NCBI GenBank assembly: GCA_030248295.1
Contig: JASANH010000167.1
Location: forward strand, 62,001-126,000
Reading direction: 5' to 3'
Length of the DNA: 64,000 nucleotides
Origin: Mesodorylaimus sp. YZB2_4
Taxonomy: Eukaryota; Nematoda; Enoplea; Dorylaimida; Dorylaimidae
Shown piece after piece: positions 22,433 through 36,128 of this stretch (positions are counted from its first letter, which is position 1; every line of letters starts with the position of its first letter). The position numbers and the translations under genes were made by a program. The notes under the pieces were generated by a model. It made no database searches, was not told where the DNA came from, and was given only the letters and a program-made list of their open reading frames with translations.

Positions 22433-25400
22433 CTAAATGGCGGAATAGCATATTCTAGACAGTATTTTTTGAGTGATTATGGCGGGGTCATATCCATATG
22501 TACGCCGTTACTATGTCTGAAGGCGGTTCCTAAGGAAACTCTTGACGGGAGTGTTAGGCACTGGCGAGTCGAAAGGTAGGCCGTCCATAAAAGGCTAACA
22601 TTTAATACAAACAGGCAAGTCAAACATCACTTGGCAACCGATTTACACGAAGAGGTAGAGCAGAATTTGAGAATGGAGGCAGTAGAATGCATTCGATAGA
22701 AGAAACTTGGTCGATGCAATTCACGTGCACGCGAAACGCGTCTCAGACTCGGGCTTGGATATTGATCAGCGACGAGAATAAAGCCACTGGCATATCCATA
22801 TAAGGCGCGGCAGGCAGGGAAATATTGCCTGTCGGATGCACTGACTGGCGCATATACGACGAAAAACATGCAAAAAAACAATCTACTATCTCTCGCTGGA
22901 CGTGGCAGCTGGAGATTTAAAATCTATCAAAATCGATTGGTTGGACATTTAGCGAAAAGGATTAAAAACAGAAGGAATCGCCTAGGCGATTGCTTTCTCA
23001 CACGCCACCCACCAACAAGCCCATATATGCTAGAATGTAAGCAAGCCAGGCCCGTTTAATCGTTAGGCAACGGGCCATCTGGCGATGGAATGCTTGCTGA
23101 GCTAGCTGGCCCGACTGACTCACGTACAAGACGGGGAGACGAATCCGCGGGGAATCGTGTCTAATAGCAACATGAAAAGGTGCTTAGGAAAGAATCGACG
23201 AAAAAAAGCTTAGCTAGCTGACGTGTTGCCAATATTTACGCCAAGAAATTTTAGCAGCAAGGAAGCTGTAGTGGGAAACAGGGTGCAGATTGACTCACGA
23301 TTGTTGGCCGCCTCCCCTCTCCTCTCTTGGAAGTCTTGATGAGGACCGTAGCTCTAGCTCCTCGAAGCACTCTTCTTGAGTTAATACAAAATGAGCAGAG
23401 GAAACGAGAAACGTGCCACGAAGAAGCAGGGAATGAGAGAAATGAGGAAAGCGTGCTTTGAAAGGCGTGGATGGAATACGACAGGGAAAATAGTGAATTG
23501 GGGAGATAATAAGCGGGAATGAGGGAATCCAAGGTTGGGTCATTAGAAATTCATGGAATCAGGAGCGAAAGTGGGCAAGTAAACAGCAATGAGCTGATAA
23601 TTTGGTCACACTTTTTCAAAAGTGACAAAGTCGTGAAAGTGCCGAATCCTTCTGTCAACTTGAGGTGGCTCATCCAGCAGTTATTTCTGTCAGCTCCAAA
23701 AGGATCGCGGACACTTTTTCATTTATTAGCCATGCTTTTCAGTGTTGACTACAGTATATTGTCCGATGATGGAACATACTAAAATCTTATCGATTCTTTT
23801 GTCAAACAGGGTTACGTACTCTTGTTTTTTTTTGCCTTTTAGGCAGCATTTGAGAACAGCCTAATCGATGCGATAATTTGCACTACCATACTTGTAAGTC
23901 ATACAAAAACCAGTTCAGACAGAAAAACGAATTAGACACTGAACTAACCGTACTGTAAGGGCTAACAGCTGTCAAGGCCAGGACCCAGGGATAAGTTTCA
24001 ATCAGTCCACATTCTATCCCAAATTAGTGATTCTGGACCAAAATGGCTGGAATCTGATCATTGCGACAGTGCTGCTGAAAAAAAAAGGCTCCCGAGAAAA
24101 TCGCACCAATCAAAGCGCTGAAGACATTTTACCAAAACTGTGCTTATCATCTGCTTCAGCATTCAACTCTTCGACCTGCTTCTGTTCAGGTTCAATACTG
24201 CCTTCTTCAGTTCAGGTACTATCTCTGAGGTAGACCTCTCAGGACCACAGTCATGAACAGAGGAGTGCGGAGACAGAATGAAAAATTTAATCAGTAGAGC
24301 TTGTCTCTGACTTCAAAAGTTGAAGTTGAAGTTAAATTTAAAATTAAAGCTTGACCTGATCGATTTGACAGTGTCACCGTGGTAGCTATAGTAGACCACA
24401 CCGCATGCAGGCGGAGTTAGGACAGTCAGCTGGTGGGACGATCTAGAGGGAGAAAGGTCCGGAGGACCAGCTGGCCAGTAACACCTCATCACCACACCTT
24501 ATCAATCTCAAAATTTTAGTCAATGACTACTCCATAAAAAATATTTGCTACAAGCTAACTTCGCATCTGATGCAATCCTGGTGCTTTATTTGGCGTCGAA
24601 GAGTTTTTGCATTCCTTACATCAGCTCACACAAAGATGATCTGAAAATGACTTTTTCTTCGCTCCAAACTAGGACTTTGGGCTCACTAATCGCACCTTTC
24701 GCCAGGATTTTACAAAATTCGTCAAACCCCCTTGAAAAAAAATCAAAAGCGGCTTTTCTCGCGGCTGGTGACAAACAAACCAGAAGCGGACATTTTTGCG
24801 AGGTCCCATTTTTGTCAGATCACCTTGTCACGCGAGAGTGACAAAAAACGTGCCACGTACCTCTGTGTAGACAGAATGCTGCAGAATGGCAGAACCATTA
24901 TTCTGGTCTAGCAGAATGTGACTCGGCAGGTGCTGATGTTGGTTGTGTGGGCAACGATGGCGTCTAAAAGAAGAGTAGTGCATTGTGACTGCATTGGTGG
25001 ATGCGGAATCTTTTGAAATAGGCATGCTACCAATAAGATTTGCTTCATATTTTATGAACAAAATCATTTTGCAACCTCACCCGCAAGTGCAAATTTGACA
25101 AATACATTGGTGAACCATTTTCATGAAGTTTCAAATAAATTTGAAAAAACCAAAGTTTCCGAGTTGTTTGCTGAATGAATTCCTCCAAGTAAGGATCAAA
25201 TTACTAAATTGGTGCCTTTGTTGTCTTTGGTACCGTTTGACCAACCTAAATCACATAAAATTATGATCTCATATTTCTAAGAAAAGTAGTCATTTCGCCA
25301 ATGTCAAACATTGTCTGCCAGCCTCACCGAAGTGGCAGTATGGAGGATAGAAACGGATCTGTCAGCATATGCGTGCCTAGGTAGGCGAAATGGCACCATT

Positions 25401-26880
25401 CGTATTCTCCTGCCACCCCGAGTGTAAATAGGCTTCAAAAAAGGACACACACTTGAATAGGAGCGCAATAACCGGTTATAAATTTCGACTTGGTCCAGAA
25501 CCAGTCGCAGATTCTACGTTTTACGATTGGTTCAATAAAAGTATACTGTCCATATTCTTAACAGTTAGGTAGTTGGCTGGCATAAAATGTGAAACTAGTG
25601 GGGTAAGATACACAGACACGGATTCACCTTCGCCAGGTATCTAGACACGATGAGTCAAAACGACCAGTTTCACTACGCTACTGCCGCCAGTTTCAATAGG
25701 GCATGATAGGCGGAGGATGAATGGAGGGGAGAGTCGAAAGTGAAAAGGCCATCGCCCATTCCATGGCACGATGGATTGGTTGGCTGAAGGAGTTTATAGC
25801 CGGAACAAAAAGGGTAAACTTTGATAGGGCTATGAAGTTGGGCGCGGATCGATAGGGTGCATAGAGGACTAAATCCCCTATACTTCAGCAGAATTTTGGC
25901 AGATGTGATCCATTTTGAGGGAACGAGGAAGGCTGCCACTTGAGGCCAACAATATACAGCAAAGGGGAGCAAGTACTTTTGGGGACAGAGTGGCGGGAAC
26001 AGACATATTCACACAAGTAATGATTCGGTTGTTGGAGCGTACATCTGTAAAACTGCACTAATTCTACCTGAAGGTCAAAGATTCCGTCAGAAAAAACTCC
26101 CAAAATGATGCGCGGCAAGCATAAAATTCCGCGACCTTTGGCAGCGCCTGTAAAACATGAAAATGAGTCAATCAAAGCGTATCCTGCGCGCACTCGGCAT
26201 GTGCACTGGCCTCTCCCTGAACCAAGCTAGATCTGTATGGTAGCTTGTGAGTGGCTAGGTCTCCTTGGCGATGTCGTCGATGGCTGACGTCACGTAAGTA
26301 AACGTGGAAAGAAGGGAGGGAGAGGGCAGGAACGTTATTGCTAGTCACAATCTCCCATCATAGTCGACGGAGGGGGCCCGTTGATTCGATATAGGCACGC
26401 CAGGCGCCGTTGCTTCTGCAAGCTGCTGCCAATGCCGTAAAAGGCCTTCTTTATGTTCGATAGTTAGAAAGAGAAGCGCGGACAAAAACTCGTGTTCGAA
26501 ATGGAATTGAGTATTGACGGAACTAGGCGCTCTGGGAGGCCAGTCCAACAACGGGTGGATACAGATTACATGCTGAGCTCACATTGGATGTCCAACATGG
26601 GGTGGGAGAACAGAGTGAGTGACAGCAGGGGCTTGTGCACAAATAGAAGCTTCTGATGGCCGCAAAAACGGAAAGTGCACTTTTAAAAAAATGGATAGCG
26701 TAGTGGTAAGGTGAGTAGAGGGCGAATCATGAGTCAGGAGTTTACATAAAGAATTGGCCCATCAGACATTTCGTGCGTCATTTAGCCTACAGGGCTGACT
26801 CTGCAGTGATAAGAACTGAATGATGTGGTGAACTAAAGCTGGCGGGCTCTATGGGTGCTGCGATCTAAGGAAACGTGAAT
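22433..26880. other. Intergenic region upstream of the SAXO-like gene
   Basis: It must contain the missing first exon(s) and promoter of the SAXO-like gene, if these are in the window. I could not identify an ATG exon with a phase-0 donor. No other gene is supported. Confidence 0.4.
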
Positions 26881-27054
26881 CTGAAACTATATTTTACACA
26901 CTTTTACAAAGAATGTGACGCTTAAGTAGTAATACTGTAGATACGGCCTATTTGTTTCATACTTTGCTGTAGTTAGTGTCTCGGAGTCTTGTCTGCAACA
27001 GACTCTTACGCTGAGCGCCAAATTCTTTTTATGATGTGTAAAATAAAGTTTCAG
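26881..27054. mobile_element. MITE with CTGAAACTATATTTTACAC ends
   Basis: 174 bp. The left end is CTGAAACTATATTTTACAC and the right end is its reverse complement with one mismatch (GTGTAAAATAAAGTTTCAG). It shares these termini with the element in intron 1 of the nested gene. There is no coding capacity. Confidence 0.65.
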
Positions 27055-27163
27055 ATAAGGTTTTTTGCTGCGAGTGGACTGCAGTGCAAATTTACTGACT
27101 TTTAAAATAAGGGATGTGTGCTTACCAAAAAAATCAAAATAAAGACAGGATACAAGAAAAAGG

Positions 27164-27169
27164 TTTTAT
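27164..27169 (-). terminator. Candidate polyadenylation signal of the SLC26 gene
   Basis: TTTATT on the plus strand (AATAAA on the minus), about 170 bases downstream of the SLC26 stop codon. Confidence 0.45.
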
Positions 27170-27337
27170 TCAAGCATGTGTATACATTGCCAGGCCAAAA
27201 TATACGTATTTATGAGTGAGCATATAGCCAAGCCAAAAAGTGAGTGAAAGTCGGTAATTATTACCAGAATCGGCAGTGAAATTTGGCTGAGTATCTTTAA
27301 AAATATAAGCTAATTAGCTAATAAGTGAATTCTGCGA

Positions 27338-30300
27338 CTAGCATCTTTTTGTCAAGCCTCCATCACAAACGCATTTCGGCAATATTCCTACAAAAATAAA
27401 AAGATGTACCGCCAAAAAGTCATTGACCAATCCGCTCGCTACCCTGCGCTTGTTTCGGTATGAAAAATGGTTGGTGATAAGAACAAGACAGCATCGTGTA
27501 TTGAAGGGAAGAGAGCAGTTTTGGGAACGCGAGCGAAAAAATCTGAGGCTTCCATCGTTTGTCTGACTGCCACTGAAAATAAAATTTCCTGTTGCACAAA
27601 AACAATTTCTCAGAAAAGAATGCTTGTTGTCTTACCACTGAAGCAGGCGAATGCTACTTTGATGCCAAGGAAGGTATAATCTTCATAAACCTGTTTTAAT
27701 GCCTCCAATCCTGTCAAATCGACGTAAGAAAATTGCGAACAATCCACTATGATTGATCGAAGACCTTCTTCACGACAAATCTACAGCAAGGAAAATTTCA
27801 AAATTAAGATGAATCAGATTTTCACGGCAGAAAATCAAATTTACAAACTTTACCTCAGCCATATTTATTTCAGAGGCTGGTGCAATTGTAGATTTTTGTT
27901 TGGCTTTTTTCCTCTTACGCAAATATTTTTCTCGAGCTGTATCGATGCCAGTATGACGAGTCAATTCTTTCTTAAATGCATCCGAATTGGCAAAATATAC
28001 ACAAGATTCGAAACGATAAATTTTAATGCCAGGAATTTCTACAGCCTAAAACAGTAAGTGTGGAAAAATGGAACTCGAAGTTTTGATTATCAAATAATTG
28101 ATAAAATTCAGTGCAGAAACTAATCTATTGAACTGCACTCAAGCAGTCAGCGGTGTCGTCAGGTCCAGTGTCGCATGAGTCAATGCGAAACTGTGTACAG
28201 TGAATTTGTTGGCCTAGTTTTGCACATAATCTGCATTTCAGTCTTTTCTCATGGATCTTCAGAAAATGCAGAATTTCGCAAAATCACCGAAAATGCAGTG
28301 GCTACAGCAAAATATCAGCTGACCACCTGACTGACAGTCTTCCATCTGGTCCTCTGACGGGCAGAGAATAACCGCAATGCAGCTAATCAAGCCAAACATT
28401 GTCCTGCAAGGTTTTACTCTGACAGTGACTAGTGAGTGATGGTCGTCGAGCAGCTTCGCCCAAAGTCTACTGTGCATATACAAAGCAGATGGCAAGGTCA
28501 GGTTGACAGCTGGTATCCGGGCACTTGTTCGCGGCGAATGGTTCGCCAGGTCAATTGTTAGCGGGTTTTTTTGTTGCATCTATATTTGGGGTCATTACAG
28601 TAGATATCCTGATCATGGAAATCAGAGGTCGCACCCTTTGGTAAGCGTCAAAATCTGCAGCCCGGTCAAATTATTGGCATCTCCAGGTGAGCGTCACCAT
28701 TTTTGAAGCAACCTCACCGTCATAGTGTGGATAGGACGTCCTCCTTTATTTACGCATCAAGTCTCTGGAGCTCCGTGCTGGATGGAGTGCGAAAACCTAG
28801 CACTTTAGAGAAGAGTCGGATAACAAGTGCAATAAAACATCGTAACTGCGTCACAGGATCGTCAGCTCTGTCGGAGAGCATGGATGGAGAAATATCCTCT
28901 TGCTGGCTATGTACGTGGTCTAATGAGCAGTGTCAGATACTAAGGTCAGTCTTGTACACCAATGTGTTTTAGTGGTTGATAAACTGATGAGTTTGAATTT
29001 GATTTCTAATCTTATCGCTGGTCTTGCATACAGCTTTTGACGCCATTGGTTTCTCTCTTACTGTTTAGTGCTTCCAACCATTCGACATTTCTTATTCCCT
29101 TCTTCTCGATTTGCAAATCTCTGCTGGTTAATCGTTGCTTGGTAGCGACTAGGATAAGATGATGATTTATGCTGCAATCTGCAATTACTTTTCGCCTACT
29201 GTACACTCGACAGTGCTTGCTTGTCGAGCAGAAATGCGTGAATTTTCATATCCGACTGGGAATTCAAACTACAGCAGTGATATTGACCTGATTCAAGCCG
29301 AAACTTTCAGCTGCAACTTTTCATGCCTCTTTTGCTTTGAACTTTTTGATAATCAAAGTATGCCTGCAGTATGCGACTGAGGTGTATTGCCTCCCTCTAT
29401 TTCTTGAAGTATTACCTTTGAGAATGGAAACCAAAATTTTGATCAAAGATGTGCATATGCTGTATTCTCGATCGGCTGTACATATTAGAAACTCGACGAA
29501 GGTGAGATCAGAAACAAGGGATCAAAAAGCTCTTCATCGATGACGAGTCAGGAATCATTACAAATTGGACCATTTGGTGATGAGAAATGGAATATTTTGA
29601 GATTTCAACTGATGTGAGATGTCAGTGTATCTCAGTCCTTCATACAGTAATATGACCCTCAGCATGGGTGGGTGATGTGATGCACATACCGTACTGGGTA
29701 CAACACACACTACATGCGGGTTACATATTCTCTCTGGGGGACCACCGAACTGATTTCGAGTAGGCTAAACGAAGAATTTAAATGAACAGTACGACATTAT
29801 GATTGAATCATTCACCTAGTCAATGCTAAAAAATAGACAAAAATTTAGTCTATTTCGCATTTTCAAGATGGCCTGCTTGCAAAAATTTCTATTTCATGCA
29901 AAAAATTTGTACCTTGCCCCACTACTTTTGTGAATGAGAGGCCTCTGTCATGCAGCTCGATCGATCTAGCAGTCATTTTCTAGATCATAGGTCGATCTTG
30001 CATGAAAACATTCTAAAATATTCGAGAACTCTACAAAATCAACTTACATTTTGATAAGCATTGAGTCCCTTGTACAGTTCAGTATTCGGCAGTCGACCAA
30101 GACAAGTGCTGTCGGGCCTGGAAGAATAAGCATCTGAGTAGGAAACAATAATTGCAGGCAGCCACTTTACCATTGCGATCGAAAAACAAAAGTCAGCAGA
30201 GCAAAGATAACTGAGACAGCTAAGCCCAGGCTTATGTCGAGAAACGTGACCGAGAGCAGGGAAACGAGCCAAATGGTCTGCAAAATATAAACAGCTTGTG

Positions 30301-33300
30301 GGAAAATTTTTAGAAAAAAAAGTGCTTCTATTAATTACAAAATCAGGTTTTGACTTTTTCCATAGCGGAGGTAATTTCCGAAAATGAAGGCACATGCCCT
30401 TCAGATTGACAATAATTACAGCAGCCAAAGCGCACTGAAAGAAGATCAGTTTTTAAATTTCTAGATGCGATGCCAACCTTTCTCATACTCGTGGTAGATT
30501 CTGGAATAATGGACCCAGTGAAAGCAGCACAGCCAAAATCACAAGGGAACCAGCGATATTTGCGATCTGGAACACAAAATGTTGTGAGAAAATAACTTGA
30601 AAATCAAAGTGTATTGAAATTTTTGGCAGCTCTTGCAGTCAAGACAGTGCCTGGCGATGAGGATGTGACTGCGTGCAAACTTTGACACCTGGCTTACCGC
30701 AGCGAGTGAGTAGCATGAATGAGTGGTCGCAAAAAGGTTTCTATCTTTTCTACACAAAAAGCGTTTTTGGGGACGTAGAGTAAAAGTGCTTCGGAAAACT
30801 GAAAAATGAGGTTTCTTATGTTTTGGTTGAGTCCAACAAAAGCTCGCTCAGTTAATGTTTCCGAAAAACTTTTTAAGCTGATGCTGCTGCCACAATGACC
30901 ATTGGCTGGTCAGAAGGTGCGAAGCTCTACTCGATTTGGCCACAAAACTATTAGCCAGAAAGCAAAGCAAGTGCGTAAAGGCAAAGCGTGGGGAGCTAAC
31001 GTGATCAAGGCCAATTCGAAACTAGCATTGACATGGCCTAACTCTGCGTGCAATACACATCAGTTATAAACCTTGGCTCGGTTCTGGGTCTGCAAGTAGA
31101 TGCTTACTAAGCTTGGGATGTACCGCTTTCACAGCTGCAGCAAGGCTGTGACTTGTCCGATGGCTTCAGGTTATCCGCGAGGAAGAATTTGTAGCACAGA
31201 CAAGAAACGGTGGGAAAGAGTCTTCGTGGAATCTGTCATTTGGTAATTGACTAAAAGAGAAGCTTAAGTTTAGCTTCTCTTTAGTTTAGCTCAAGTAAAC
31301 TAAACTCAAGAATGTGAAGGCAAGTTCCTGACGTCCAGGTCAAATTTGTGGATTCATATTCTACAATGCAGGGCCCACACTTTCGAGGGTGTTTTTGATC
31401 GATATCTCCTAAATCGATCAAATTTCGCGAAACCCCATCAAAGTGTTCTCGGGTATCGTGTCGCATCTTGGGGTCAAAAATTACTGTAATCCATCTAGCC
31501 TTCATCCCTCCAGGAGAGGTTATCGAATCTGGGTCCCATCACGGGGCACGGGCTGGGTATGGTGTAACCACCGACATCGCGGGATGGCGACTAACATGCG
31601 CCCTGGCATGGCATGCATCCCGGATTGACATGTCGATGACTACATAGGGTCAACTAACAAGTCCCCTAGTCCGTGGGAAAAGGGCCCCCTGGAACGACCT
31701 AAATGGATCAAAAAAGAAAGGGAATGGGTGAAAAAGTCTCTGCGCTGGAATCATGTTAGACCACATCATCAAAGCTTGCGCGCACTCCAAGGTGAAGGGA
31801 CATTACGTAGATAAGAAATGATTCACCAGGCCGCGAGTCGAACACTCGCCCGTAACTGGCTGGCGTGAGAGGCAGACGCCGAACAGCAGAGCACAGCATC
31901 CTGAGTGGGCTACAGAATTTGAAGCAGCTGGATCATTTAATATGCTCAAAATAAATGGACCAATATGTTTGGACCAGCCGTTGACCGAACCTGAATCCAC
32001 AACCTCACTCGGCTCGTAAGTTTGGGTGGCTTATCTGCAAGTTGTGGATTAAAACCTGACTTTATCTTTGCTAAGTCAAGAACTGTCAAAAAAAGTCTCT
32101 GCGAGAGAAGTTGAGATATTAACTGGAAATTATCCTCGAGCTTTTATAACCAAGCACTCCTGTCAAGGAATAGCATAGGAGAAAGAGGGTGCCCTAAATC
32201 GATGCATTGAAACTATAAAATGCAAGGACTGACCTGACTTTTACTTCTTTGCTCTTCTTGCAAAGCGCTGCGGTTCAGCGATGAGCCGCCGCAATGACAG
32301 GAGAAGAAACTGCCTATGAGATGTGTGATGCCCAGGGCGAACCATTCCTGCAAATTATGGAAATTATACCTTAGTTTTGTGAGTTCTCGATTTGTCCTCT
32401 TGCTCAGCCTGGTGCCTCAAAGAGAGCAGGTAGAAATTCTCTACCTGGTTTATTTGAGGCATCATCTGGCAGTTTGTGCACAAATCAATCGATCAATGGT
32501 TTTTGATCTCTGAAAAACCAGTATCCGCACCTGATTGGCTTTTATTTCATATTCGTTTTTCTTTGCATAAAGCTTTCCAATGGAGATTCCGATCGAAAAG
32601 ACCACAATGCTGATTGTTATTGCATTGGGCAGAAGGGTGGGAATGAGTTCCATGTTGGGCAGCCTAGGAGCCTTCAAGCTGAAAATAGGGGGTCACCTAC
32701 AGTAATTGCCAAAGTGCAAGAAACATAGCTCTCAAGCACACTGTATTTCACAGGGGTTCGAGAGAAGTCATGCAAAAAGTTAAAGGCACAAAATGAAGTC
32801 ACCCAGGCACAAAATGATGCATACCCAGTTGGTATATGTCCGACAATAGTCATCTCATAGAATTTGCTCAAATGTCCAAAATGAGATGCCATAGTAGAAA
32901 AGACGAGCTGCAGTGAAAAATATTTTTATATCTGGCAGAAAATTTACAGAAAATTACTTACCACCAACAATTCGGATGGTATTGGGAACTTGAATTTTCG
33001 ACGAAATGGTGGCCCGATTACTTCTTTAGCCACAATTAAAAATGCGATACACAAAAGTGCGATAACCACTGTTGCCCAATTAATACGAGAGAGTTTTGAA
33101 AAGAAGCACACATAAAACTAAAAAAATTTGTTTTGTTGAAAATTCCAAGTATTTTTTGAGTTACTTTTACGATTCCAAAGGCGCCATTAGCTTGCGGCAG
33201 TCCCTCGATTCCGAAAACATGGGCTACCTGACTTGTGAGCACAAGAATAGCAGCACCTGCTGTCAGGCCTTCCACTAGTTGATCGGATAAATAGACTGAG

Positions 33301-34229
33301 AGAAATCCAAGTTGCAAAAAACCAAAAAGACACTAAAAGTGATTCGAGATTATGAGCTTACTTTGAAAAATCAATAAGTTTACTTGACATATTCCAACAA
33401 GAAAGGTCAGAGTGAGAGCTGCATCAACAGCCATTTTTTCATCTCTAGCCAGATGCATGCCCTGCTCCCCGCAAAACCAGGATAATAAAGCGTTTGTATC
33501 GGTACTGTTTCCAGTGCCGATCAAAGGAGCTGCCTTGTCTACTCCAGCTGCAACCATCAGACTGATCACAGCGAACACACCTGAAAATATATTTCTTAGA
33601 TACAGCTTGAGTGGAACCGTAGTTTTTCTGTTAGCCGTGCAACTCAAATTTTTTATTTTCTCTGCCCAGCGATGATCGACAGGCTACGAATTCAATTGAC
33701 AACCTGATAGCTTCTAGCTTTACCCACTGCAGAGTGGCACTAATCAAAAGAGGGTGGAAGGCAGCATGCGAACTGTACTGCTAACAGGAAAACTTCATGC
33801 AACTTTGGGGTTTACCAATCGACATGTGCAAGGAAGTTCCAAAAAAGGCGTAAATGAAGGGCAGGTAAAAGGAAGTGTAGAGGCCGTAGACTGGTGGCAA
33901 ACCAGCCAACATTCCGAAAGCCATGCCTAGAATTGATTAGCAGGCTGTAAACACCGGGTCGAAATTAAAGGATACTCACCTTGTGGAATATTCATGACAC
34001 CGATGGTCAGACCAGTTATCAGATCTTTGGCAAAATATTTTTTCCATTTGTAGTCCTTTAACCATTCGGAGGGTGGGAAATAGGTGGAGCAGAGATGTTC
34101 TGCCATTTGCCTCTTATCACCGCATAATTTTTTGAATTCCCGCCGTAAACGAGATGCCATACTGTAGTCCACGTAACGAGGAACATAGCGTTGGTCCAGA
34201 GTTTCCTGCAATACTTCTTCTGCTAACAT
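27338..34229 (-). CDS. SLC26/SulP-family anion transporter with C-terminal STAS domain
   Basis: Fifteen exons on the minus strand: 34229-33980, 33926-33816, 33580-33384, 33332-33165, 33117-32962, 32907-32825, 32678-32531, 32347-32234, 30566-30489, 30434-30339, 30277-30171, 30117-30048, 28045-27854, 27780-27636 and 27387-27338. Every junction is GT-AG and in phase, giving 654 residues from ATG to TAG. Family hallmarks in order are the N-terminal [12 protein letters not shown], the signature [18 protein letters not shown], then [28 protein letters not shown] and IIVNLKGM. The STAS domain (about 520-650) includes [15 protein letters not shown] and [20 protein letters not shown]26 proteins exchange or conduct sulfate, chloride, bicarbonate or oxalate across membranes. 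The substrate cannot be read from sequence here. The loop usually read as PVTGSxSRS is changed to [10 protein letters not shown], and the tail after STAS is only a few residues. Confidence 0.93.
31815..31880 (-). repeat. tRNA-like SINE relic in an SLC26 intron
   Basis: On the minus strand it reads GGCGTCTGCCTCTCACGC and then, further on, a B-box-like GTTCGACTCGC. The same head occurs at 35396-35455. It lies in the 1.7-kb intron between exons ending at 32234 and starting at 30566. There is no tRNA cloverleaf. Confidence 0.45.
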
Positions 34230-34403
34230 TCCGATTCCGGTTGTGTTTCTGTTAGCCGTGACCTCTGACTGCTAAATAAGTCAAGCACCCAGTTGGACCC
34301 CCAGGTGTGTCGGAAACCCCGCTTTTGTATTTCTGTTTGCTGTGACCCCCGATTGGAGAAATCAGAAATCACGGAGAATTGTCAGTTATCCAGTTGGACA
34401 CCA

Positions 34404-34531
34404 GGGGGGCGGTTTCACAACCAGCTAGGACATGTCCTAAAGTTAGGACGATAAAATCGCAGTGATTCAGGATGGGACTTGGGGTGTCCTAATATCTAGG
34501 ACATGTCCTAGCTGATTGTGAGACCGGCCCC
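34404..34531. mobile_element. Palindromic MITE with AGCTAGGACATGTCCTA arms
   Basis: About 128 bp. The left arm runs GGCGGTTTCACAACCAGC and then TAGGACATGTCCTAA. The right arm is its inverted copy, ending AGCTGATTGTGAGACCGG. The palindrome AGGACATGTCCT is in both arms. The flanks are a duplicated piece of host sequence (CAGGTGTGTC.GAAACCCC at 34302 and 34531), so the element interrupts an older tandem repeat. Confidence 0.7.
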
Positions 34532-35309
34532 AGGTGTGTCAGAAACCCCCGCTTGTCAGGTTTTTTGCAGGCAGAAATGATCAGCTAACAGAAATAGCAT
34601 ATTATTAGTTGGCCATACTTGAGTGAAAACATCTCTGTTGATCTCGAGACACTGAAACTGACCACTGACCATATGTGTTATGGTCATATTTGCAGATGAA
34701 GGTGATTTCCAATCGCGCCTGCACTGCGATCGTGCCTGAACAAAACTGAATGTTGTACTTGTTGAAGGGATGGGTGTGGCTGGAGGGCGTGGACCATGTT
34801 TACTCTGTCCGTCCAGCCTGATCATTACAAGGCATCGAGCGCATGAAGTAATTATCGTCGACCCAGCCTGGATCTCGTGATTCTCGTAGAGCAGTCCAGC
34901 CAGTATCCCCTGAATTTGTGTCAGTGCCTGTACGTCAACGCCCTGTCATTCAGCCATGCACGTCATTCGCTCCAAGTAAACTTGACAATAGGATGATTCC
35001 AGCCAACCACAGTCCAAAGGGCGAGTCATGATCAAATCGCACCCATTTTGTGCTAGGCCTCACATTACAATGATTAATCGATAGTTCTCCACCTCTCCAC
35101 CTGGGAATAACAAAAACTAGATTTCTAGAGGTCAAAGTACAGTCCAGGGTGCGACGAATGAGCCGCTCTGATCATCCGCTATCAGTGCAAGTCATGCTCA
35201 GTCATGTGTTCACACTGGTGCATAAAAGTGCACAGCCGAAAAGCAGCTTTTGAGGCAATGTAATCTTGTTTGGGCTCAGTTTCACCATGGCGTTGATGAG
35301 CTTGGCGAG

Positions 35310-35455
35310 TCATGCCATACTTTATCCATAGCCATCACCATGAGGGGCACTCGAGGGCTAAGGAATCATATACTCGACAATCATTTTTTACCCAGGCGGG
35401 AGTCGAACCCTGCCCTGTAAGCGTGAGAGGCAGACGCCTTGACCCACACGCTGCC
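35310..35455 (-). repeat. tRNA-derived SINE, copy 1
   Basis: On the minus strand there is a tRNA-like head (GGTCAAGGCGTCTGCC, then GGGTTCGACTCCCGCC as B box). It is followed by a body containing TTGTCGAGTATATG and TATGGATAAAGTATGGC. The same head and body occur at 54405-54550 and, more diverged, at 55836-55961. Confidence 0.65.
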
Positions 35456-36128
35456 AGCACTAATGTCGCTACGTTACGTTAGTGCTAGTAAAAGTTTGCC
35501 TGCCAAACGGGTGGTCAGACAAGTCCTTGTAAAAATGTGTATTCGCTGTGTGAGCATATACTATAGTAAGTGTGTGAACTTTGGGGAAGGGGGCGATAGT
35601 TCCGTCCTTTTCAGATGGCGAGTACTACATGGCAGTGAGCGTGACCCTGCCTGCATTCGCGCTGATCTGTTTGATTCTTCGAACTGGTACGCGGGGCATT
35701 CTTGCACTGTGCGTGCGTAAGGTGGCCAGGGAGTATGAGCCATTGCCTCGGGTGGGTGTGTGGCAGGCTGTGCTAACATAATCAACTGACGTTGATGGGG
35801 GATGAGAGGATTGTGGGTCACTTCTCTGCTGGCCTGTGCTTCATGCAGCGCCTATTCTTGTCGGGAGAGCAATTAATGTTGGGCGCACCATCTCGACTGG
35901 CCGCGACCCCGGTGCTCGTCTTTGTTGTAAATGAGTTTCACCAAGATTTGTAAGCAATTACAGTTTGTCTGACAAGCGCCTTTCAAGCACACTCTCCATT
36001 ATTTCTGCTGATCGATGAATGGTTTTCTTTCTCCCACTTTACGGAACAGTTTTTGATTTTTGAATTCCAGGATTTATGAATGCTAGCAATTATCTTGGCC
36101 CTAGAAGCATTGTGTGTAGAGTTATAAC

